This document shows, one piece after another, positions 58,213 through 64,000 of a stretch of DNA of 64,000 bases. The notes beneath the pieces are model-generated. The model searched no databases. It saw only the letters and a program-made list of their open reading frames with translations, and had not been told where the DNA came from. The stretch is from Buxus sempervirens. Its lineage: Eukaryota > Streptophyta > Magnoliopsida > Buxales > Buxaceae. Made by a program: the position numbers and the translations under genes. Positions within the stretch are counted from its first letter, which is position 1; each line of letters opens with the position of its first letter. The stretch covers positions 32,352,853-32,416,852 of the forward strand of contig OX387183.1 in the NCBI GenBank assembly GCA_947561395.2, in the 5' to 3' direction.

Positions 58213-58492
58213 TTTCTTCTGAATTTTCTCAGTTTCCAAATGCAAAAGCTTGATTGAAATATGTTTGAATTGAAAAAAAATGACACCTTGGTTCCTTCTT
58301 TGAGTTTCAAAATTAGGTTAAATCTTGAAAGAATATTTTATTTTATTCTTTTTATTTCTTTTTATTTTTTTTATTCTGTATTTTTGGAACATTTTTATGT
58401 TCTTTTCGGGGTGCCTAGAGATTATCCACAGTATTTTATGCATTTTATTCTGAAAATTTGGGCTGAAAAACCAATTTGTGCATTTTTTGAAT

Positions 58493-58634
58493 GTATCCAG
58501 CATAATATACCGGATAAGGCTATGGCTTACTGTATCCGGCACAGTTAGCCGGTTACACGCATAGGTCTTTGTAACCGGCAATATATGCCGGATATGAATA
58601 AAAGTCTTCTTAACCAACCTGAGTTGCCGGTTAT
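58493..58634 (-). repeat. Palindrome array, type I, in the gag leader
   Basis: Four modules start at 58493, 58532, 58571 and 58610, exactly 39 bp apart. Arms alternate GTATCCGGC/GCCGGTTAC and GTAACCGGC/GCCGGATAT. The array is between the minisatellite and the PBS, so it would be transcribed in full-length RNA. Confidence 0.88.
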
Positions 58635-60338
58635 TGCCGAAATGGCCCTTTTTGACTCATTTTTTCACCATATTGTGTTATTTTCATTCCCACTTGATGT
58701 TCACCTTGACTTGGCCTTTAAAACTTGCCCCCAATTGGGCTTTGACATCATTCTAGCTAAAAATTCCCAAATTCATCAGGGTACTTGTACCCTCCAAAGT
58801 TATACACCAACTCTTGGATTTTGTACACTTGGTTGCCTTTTGCTTAGACTTTGGGTAGGATGACCATTAAATTGAGTTGGAAACTCATCCGATGGGTTAC
58901 ACCAACCTTAGGTTATAAACATTTTTAGGAAAAATTTCATCCCAAGCATATGGACACCATGGCTTTTAATTCACATGAAGATGATAAAATAAATACATGG
59001 CTTTACCTTGCCACCTTGTGTTACCTTCAATATGGTATTATACCTTGGCCTGTGAAACATGCAAACGGCCTTCCCACATTTACACCCAATTCCCTAAACG
59101 CAATTGTGTACTTTTAGCTGAAAACATGTTTCTCCACCTTCAAGCGTATGGTTTTTGGGTTTTGGCTTAATTGGCAACTTAGAGCTCAAGTCTAGTGATG
59201 CCCGGAATCGAATCACAGATCCCATTGTCATCACATCATTGACTCAAATTCTAAGGTGAATGTTTTCACTTTCGCTTTCCGAAGTCACGACCTCGGTGCG
59301 CCAAGCTACCCACATTCATGGTTCAACTTCCTATAGGTAATGGGTAGGCTGTGCAAAGTGTTTAAAGTGCTCAAGTGCATTTAAAATTGAGGTACATTCA
59401 CAACGTCCCAGCCCCTTGCCACTCTTTTCCGTAGCCATGGATACAATTTCAAGCCAAGGCATATACAATCATATTGAAAGCAACATACAAGCCGATCAAG
59501 ATGGTAAGCACCCAAACATGCTCATCACCAAAAATAACACCCAAAACATGTTATTGTACAAACCAATTAAAACATGGAAGGCATGCTTGAAACCCCCAAA
59601 AGTATTACCCCAAATTTCCAGATTTTCATGCTTTTTCTCATGCTCAAAGTGTACCATTTCTACCCAAATTGAAGCCTAAAAATTCGGCACTGCTTGGCAT
59701 GATATAAGAAAGGGTTTGATAGTTGAAACATGCTTGAAAACCCCCCAACATATACACTGAAATTTCCAGATTTTTTTCTTCATTTTTGGTGCTCAACATG
59801 CATTGTTCCTACTCAAATTGAAGCCTAAAATTTAGCAACCAACAATATGATACAATAGGTGTTTTAATCAGGGAGAACATGCTTGAAAAGTTCCAAAATA
59901 GCTACTGAATTTCCAGATTTTTGCTCATTGCTTTCATGCTCAAATAAAGTCCCCCTATACCCCAAATCAAAGGCATGGCATAAAAAAACATTAAGCACAA
60001 GAAGGCATTGTTTATGGGAATCATATTTGAATGCCCCAAAAATTCTGAACTCCTAGATTTCATGCTCCAAATTTTTATGTTCAAACCATGGCATTAAAAA
60101 TTCAAATTAAAGCATGTTATCACCAAATGCATCAAAATCATGCTTCAAGATAGGCTTCTCTTAAACACATTTCTAGCCAACATCAAGCAACACATACATG
60201 CTTTTATCTATGTAAATTTCAAAGCATCCCAATTAGATTTAAAATACAACAATATGCACAAATAAAGTAAGCAAAATAGCAAGCATTCAAAAGTAGAGAA
60301 AAGCATGAACAAATACACAAAACGGCTTAAATCCACAA
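58635..60338 (-). other. Leader between PBS and palindrome array
   Basis: No coding sequence. Repeated phrases such as ATGCTTGAAAA/CCCCAAA and AAATTTCCAGATTTT at about 59580-60060 suggest old internal duplications. Confidence 0.5.
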
Positions 60339-60357
60339 GTCCCCAGCAGAGTCGCCA
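60339..60357 (-). promoter_or_regulatory. Primer binding site of Element 2
   Basis: Two bases after the 5' LTR end, the minus strand reads TGGCGACTCTGCTGGGGAC, the form expected for pairing with a tRNA 3' end. Tat/Ogre elements often use tRNA-Arg, but I have not assigned the tRNA. The first nine bases also occur inside the LTRs, as in GGTGGCGACTC. Confidence 0.8.
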
Positions 60358-62259
60358 GTTGTGAGACATGGGAAAAATCACCGGGATGATTTCCCCTCCG
60401 TTAGCAAACGGGGCTCAACGTAAAAAATGGGAGAGTCGCCACCATTCAGAATTTGGAGGTGAGAATGGACACCAAAAGATTCAAAGATACGCAAAAGGGG
60501 CTAAAAAGCGAATTCTAGGGTAAAAAATAACCCTACTTGAAAATCAAATCCAGAGATGGGTAAGGGGATTAGATTATGAATGGGGGAAGGTGTTAGGTAC
60601 CCCCATTCACCCACACAAGGTGGTTGCCAAGTGTTGTTCATGCCAAAAAATAAGAAAGCTTGCTAAAAGTCATTAAAAACCTTGAAAAAGGACAAATGTA
60701 TGATATCTTCACATGAAAATCCAAATGGATTTTAGATCCTCTTTTATGTCAATATCACTTCTGGAATATCAACAAAAATGGAAATCCAAAGCAAAAGTTG
60801 CACAAAACCAAGTTGAGTTAAATCCGGAAAATTCGGTGAAAAGTAATGCCATTTGTCTTGAAATTATTCAAAATCAATTTTAAATTAAATCAAACCAAAT
60901 CCATTTGAAAGATCATGGTAAATAAGCGATTCATGCAAAATTTCAAGTTGATCCGGTTGAAAACCTAGGAGTTATGCTCCTTTAAAGTTGTTGCTGGGGA
61001 TGATTAAAAGTGACAAGTGGGCAACTTTGGAAAATCACCTAAAAACATCCACTTCATAAAAATCCACGAAATTTGGTGTGATTGAAGTCTGTATGGCCAA
61101 CTTTCAGATGAAACTAGCCTCATACAAAAATTCATTCGGATGTGCCTTGGGTGGTCTCCCGAACAGGCCCCGAAGATCACAGATTTACCCAGAAAAGTAC
61201 TGATGAGCAGTTTTGAGTAAATCTGTTACCAATAATACAAATGGAGTCAAAAAATTATGAAACCAACTGGAGTTAAAATTAGACTCATAAAGGGGTTCCC
61301 AGAAACAAAAATCACCCAAATCGGATTTAAAACGAACACATGGCGCTCAGTCGAAGTGACAAGTTCCGTATTCAGATCAGAACTGACCTCTCAACTTCGA
61401 CAGAAAGGTGTAAAAAATCCACTTGATAGAAATTAATGAAATTTGGTAGGCATAAACTAGACAGCCTCACCTTTCCCATGGTTCTGGAATCACTCCAAAA
61501 TTCATCCGGACGATGAAGTTATGAGTGTCCGAAGTCGGGGTACAGTTGCTGTCAAGTTAGGCCTTCTTTGGAGAAAAACAATTCAAAACTGTGACAAAGT
61601 GTGTGCAATTCGTGCAAGATAAATACAAATCCTTTAAAAAACATTCAAAGACATTCCAGAATTGATTGAGGCCATTTATTTCAGATTTGTCACAACGAAT
61701 GTAATAAATCCCCAAATGTGAGCCTATCCCGCCAAAATCGTCCTATGTATGTGCAAGTGTGAAAAATCATACAAGAACAATGTAGCAACATAGCATGCAT
61801 TCATATTCATCAAAATAAGGTTTTAAAACAACCTAAGGTTCCGTTCCATTATTGTTTCCCTTAGTTCTCTCTCCCCGTTAAACACGGTTCTTCAAGATAA
61901 TCTTGGTGTACTTTGAATATGAAATGGTTTTCAATCATCCAAAAGGCTTATGCAAGATAGGTTCTAGCACTAGGGTCAATCCCCAGTCTCGTTTCTCCTA
62001 GATCCCGCCTTCACGTTTTACGGCTAGGGGGAGTCTTGAGATACTTTGAGCTAGGGAAGGGTTTTCATACACATAGAAGGCCTTATTCTACAGAAAGGTA
62101 GAAGAAGAGATCTAGATCTAGAATATAAAATGAAGAAAATAAAGAAGAGGTTTGAGGCTTACCTGGGGTTCTGGAAGCAATCCGGCAGCAGTTCCCTTCT
62201 TCACTCGGAGCTCTTGGATCTCCAACTTCTTGGCCATTTGCTTGAGGAGGAGCCACCTA

Positions 62260-62267
62260 TTTATAGG
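62260..62267 (-). promoter_or_regulatory. TATA box of the Element 2 5' LTR
   Basis: TATAAATA on the minus strand, about 155 bp downstream of the palindrome array and about 100 bp upstream of the splice donor. Confidence 0.75.
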
Positions 62268-62420
62268 CAAAGGCTAGGGTTGATGGTAGACAGAACCTAA
62301 TGTCTAGAGCCCACCAACCTTAACCCTAAGGCTGTTTCCGAGATTTCCCCTCATTTAATGAGGGACATGATGGTAAAAAGTGAAATCTCTCGGAAAACCC
62401 TAATTTTGAGCAAAACTTAT

Positions 62421-62523
62421 GTATCCGGCATATCAGGCCGGATACACAAGGGCCTTAAGGTATCCGGTATTGTCCATCGGATACAAAGAGAGGTACTTGT
62501 ATCCGGCCTGAGTTGCCGAATAC
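62421..62523 (-). repeat. Palindrome array, type I, in the 5' LTR
   Basis: Three modules start at 62421, 62460 and 62499, exactly 39 bp apart. The first has arms GTATCCGGC and GCCGGATAC. Confidence 0.9.
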
Positions 62524-62630
62524 AAGTAAAAAACACTTTTTCTCAAATTTTGTGCTGGCTTTCAAGGAGATAATGATTTTTGATGATTATTGATCATTTT
62601 TTCTGTGCAATTTGGGGTGTCTACACCTAA

Positions 62631-63473
62631 TTGCTATTTGAACAACAGCAAAATAAATGACTCCACTAGCATTCAATACTTTTGCTCATATTCTTTAAGG
62701 CCTACAATTAAGTGAGTTGTATGCCATCAAAGCAATGGAATAAGATACAACAAATTTTCAGGCATTACTTATTTGTTCTGTTTGATCCTCTATACTAGCT
62801 AAAACAAAATTCCTCGGCTGCATCTGTGTCCCAAAAAAAAATGCAATCGAGCAAGTATACAACTAAAGACAATTCATATGTGCACAAATTTGAGTCTTTT
62901 ATTTTTCTACGTAGGAGACAACTCCGATGATAAAAAACATCTCTTGATAGTTTTTTTAAGAAAAAAGGGAAGCTATCTGCTCAAAATTCTTAGCTACATG
63001 CATTGTATTTATATATACAGGCTCACAAAAGTGCATGCAAAATTTATACTAAATCAAGAATTAGAAACATGCATAGAGTCTAGTGTTAGAAAGTTTCGAT
63101 AATGGAATATTTCAAGAAGTGCTAGTGCATGATCAGATATTTCTCATGTACACTATAATATCAGGAAAGGCTGTTAATCAACGTTTTAAGTTTCAATGCC
63201 CGAAGATTCACTAGAAAAGCCAATTTCCAATGAATCAAGTGCCGCCAGGTTATGTGTTTTTGGTTTTTTTTTTTTTTTTAGCTTTAAAACATTGAAATGC
63301 ATGTATAAGTGTATATACATAATATTATATGTAAAATTACATTAAATTCACTGGAATTTGACACTAATTATCACTTGTACACTTCAAAAAGTCATACAAT
63401 TGCAATATAGAAACTAAAACATGCCATATCATATGTAAATGTAATGATGATGTAAAAGCAAAATAGCAAATAG
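62631..63473. other. Right flank of Element 2, nothing recognised
   Basis: AT-rich. This DNA was contiguous with 36502 and leftward before Element 2 inserted. No gene recognised. Confidence 0.4.
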
Positions 63474-63760
63474 CTTTCAAATTCAAATTCAAATTAAACA
63501 ATAATAATATAAAAGGTTAAAAAAATACAATAATAGTGAAGTGAGTCTGCTGGAAGTGGAACTGATGAATTAGAAAGAATGATCATAAGGGTTCATTGGC
63601 CAAATGATGATGAATTAGTGAAGTGGGTTCAAGCCTTGCCACTCATTTTAATACTGATTTGGCATCATCATTCATCAGTTCCACTTCCAGTAGATTCACT
63701 TCACTATCATTGTATGTTTTTTACCTTTTATATTATTATTGTTTAATTTGAATTTGAAAT
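63474..63760. repeat. Inverted repeat with about 90-bp arms
   Basis: The left arm (63474-63570) runs from TTTCAAATTC to GGAAGTGGAACTGATGAAT; the right arm (63671-63760) is its near-complete reverse complement with a few mismatches. The roughly 100-bp loop contains CAAATGATGATGAATTAGTG, which recurs just outside at 63766. It is a foldback element or MITE-like repeat, and a possible small-RNA hairpin. No target duplication was defined. Confidence 0.8.
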
Positions 63761-63800
63761 GGGTCAAATGATGATGAATTAGTGAAGCGGGTCTAACCTC

Positions 63801-64000
63801 CATACGGCCAGGCCCACCCCTATTCTGGGCCTCCAAAATTCAAATTAGACCCATCCCCATTCTGGGGGTGTTTGGGCACTCCAAAATTCAAACTCCCTCC
63901 TCCTTCCCCAACTACTGCCTCTCTGAAAGATCTCCTGACTACTTCGCAGCTCTTGGAACTAGGTACCCCTTCCGTCACCACCGGCCAAGGAAGTGGCTGA
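63801..64000. other. Window end, C-rich stretch
   Basis: CT-rich, with two similar phrases (CCCACCCCTATTCTGGG and CCCATCCCCATTCTGGG). It could be the leader of a gene beyond the window, but I cannot support a call. Confidence 0.25.

Larger units (their letters stand above)
57251..62162 (-). other. Predicted leader intron of Element 2
   Basis: Minus-strand donor CCAG|GTAAGCC in the 5' LTR (junction 62163/62162) and acceptor TTTTTCTTAGCCAG|G at 57251/57250, about 50 nt before the gag ATG. The interval holds the PBS, the palindrome array and the 75-bp minisatellite. The same donor occurs in LTR-A and LTR-C. This is inference; a transcript would be needed to prove it. Confidence 0.45.
36508..62625 (-). 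mobile_element. Element 2: 26.1-kb Tat-lineage Ty3/gypsy retrotransposon
   Basis: Complete by its ends, with 5-bp target duplications CCTAA (36503-36507 and 62626-62630), LTRs of 2292 and 2266 bp, a PBS at 60339-60357 and a polypurine tract at 38800-38816. Sense is minus. Order: 5' LTR, PBS, leader with palindrome array and 75-bp minisatellite, gag, protease, G-patch-like segment, RT, RNase H, archaeal-type RNase H, integrase, then antisense DUF7745-like and PMD genes, polypurine tract and 3' LTR. A second RNase H before integrase and antisense extra genes before the 3' LTR are known Tat-lineage traits (Ogre/TatI-III type). About 20 substitutions over the first 850 bp of the LTR pair, counted by eye, suggest roughly 2% divergence and a fairly recent insertion. 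Solo LTR-G (51112-54412) later inserted in the protease. Confidence 0.93.
60360..62625 (-). repeat. 5' LTR of Element 2
   Basis: Reads TGTAGACACC...CATGTCTCACA on the minus strand, 2266 bp. Palindrome array 62421-62523, TATA box about 62260-62267 (GCCTATAAATAGG), splice donor at 62163/62162, and the conserved hairpin at 60577-60609 (perfect 10-bp stem). It is the promoter of the full-length RNA. Confidence 0.93.

Noticed and set aside
57328-58310. Two overlapping minus-strand open frames of more than 200 codons with 25-residue repeats
   Set aside because: They are two frames of the same 75-bp minisatellite, whose length is a multiple of three. They lie in the untranslated leader, and most ORF copies start inside a repeat unit.
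36508-62625. Element 2 read as + sense because the antisense genes are on the + strand
   Set aside because: The PBS is beside the LTR at 60360, the polypurine tract is beside the LTR at 38799, and gag-pol is on the minus strand, all showing minus sense.

Overview
The window is plant nuclear DNA, almost certainly from an angiosperm. Nearly all of it is nested LTR retrotransposons, with two kinds of LINE and short AT-rich stretches between them. The evidence is plant-type Ty3/gypsy polyproteins of the Tat lineage (two RNase H domains before the integrase), spliced genes of the plant mobile domain (PMD) superfamily, a plant RTE LINE and plant L1. I see no intact host gene, tRNA, rRNA or CRISPR array. 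There is a 200-N assembly gap at 29668-29867.

Layout. (1) 1-11123 is the 3' part of a Tat-type element read on the + strand (Element 1). It holds a broken antisense PMD gene (1-2659, minus), that gene's leader and promoter (about 6748-7260), a polypurine tract and the 3' LTR (LTR-A, 7605-11123). A solo LTR (LTR-H, 3632-6747) sits in the PMD leader and another (LTR-B, 8185-9893) sits inside LTR-A. (2) 11124-20590 has two decayed RPA1-like copies in inverted orientation. Between them lie AT-rich DNA, a copia-like LTR remnant with a 62-bp array, and solo LTR-D (16109-18237). (3) 20825-25057 is truncated LTR-E with LTR-F nested in it. (4) 26621-28804 is a 5'-truncated L1 with a 16-bp target duplication; 29275-30700 holds RTE LINE pieces around the gap. 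(5) 31452-33765 is solo LTR-C. (6) 36508-62625 is a 26.1-kb Tat element on the minus strand (Element 2) with 5-bp target duplications CCTAA, 2.3-kb LTRs, a PBS, a long leader with a 75-bp minisatellite, gag, protease (split by solo LTR-G), RT, RNase H, archaeal-type RNase H and integrase. Two spliced antisense genes (PMD and DUF7745-like) follow between pol and the 3' LTR. (7) 62631-64000 is flanking DNA with a 90-bp-arm inverted repeat.

The most interesting signal is not a gene. Element 2 and its relatives carry arrays of 25-bp imperfect palindromes (arms like GTATCCGG and CCGGATAC) repeated at exactly 39 bp, although the loops and 14-bp spacers differ. Such arrays occur upstream of the TATA box in the LTRs, just upstream of the TATA boxes of both antisense genes, and in the gag leader, so every apparent promoter of Element 2 has one. 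Element 1 and LTR-B have the same layout with different palindromes (TGCCCGTA/TACGGGCA at a 28-bp period; AACCGC/GCGGTT). Each palindrome seems to change in concert within an element while differing between elements. My inference is a cis-regulatory system read by a dimeric DNA-binding factor, host- or element-encoded. No binding protein can be proved from sequence alone.

The coding regions of Element 2 are decayed. Most nonsense codons are TAG, several where CAG (Gln) is expected, which fits deamination of CHG-methylated cytosine.
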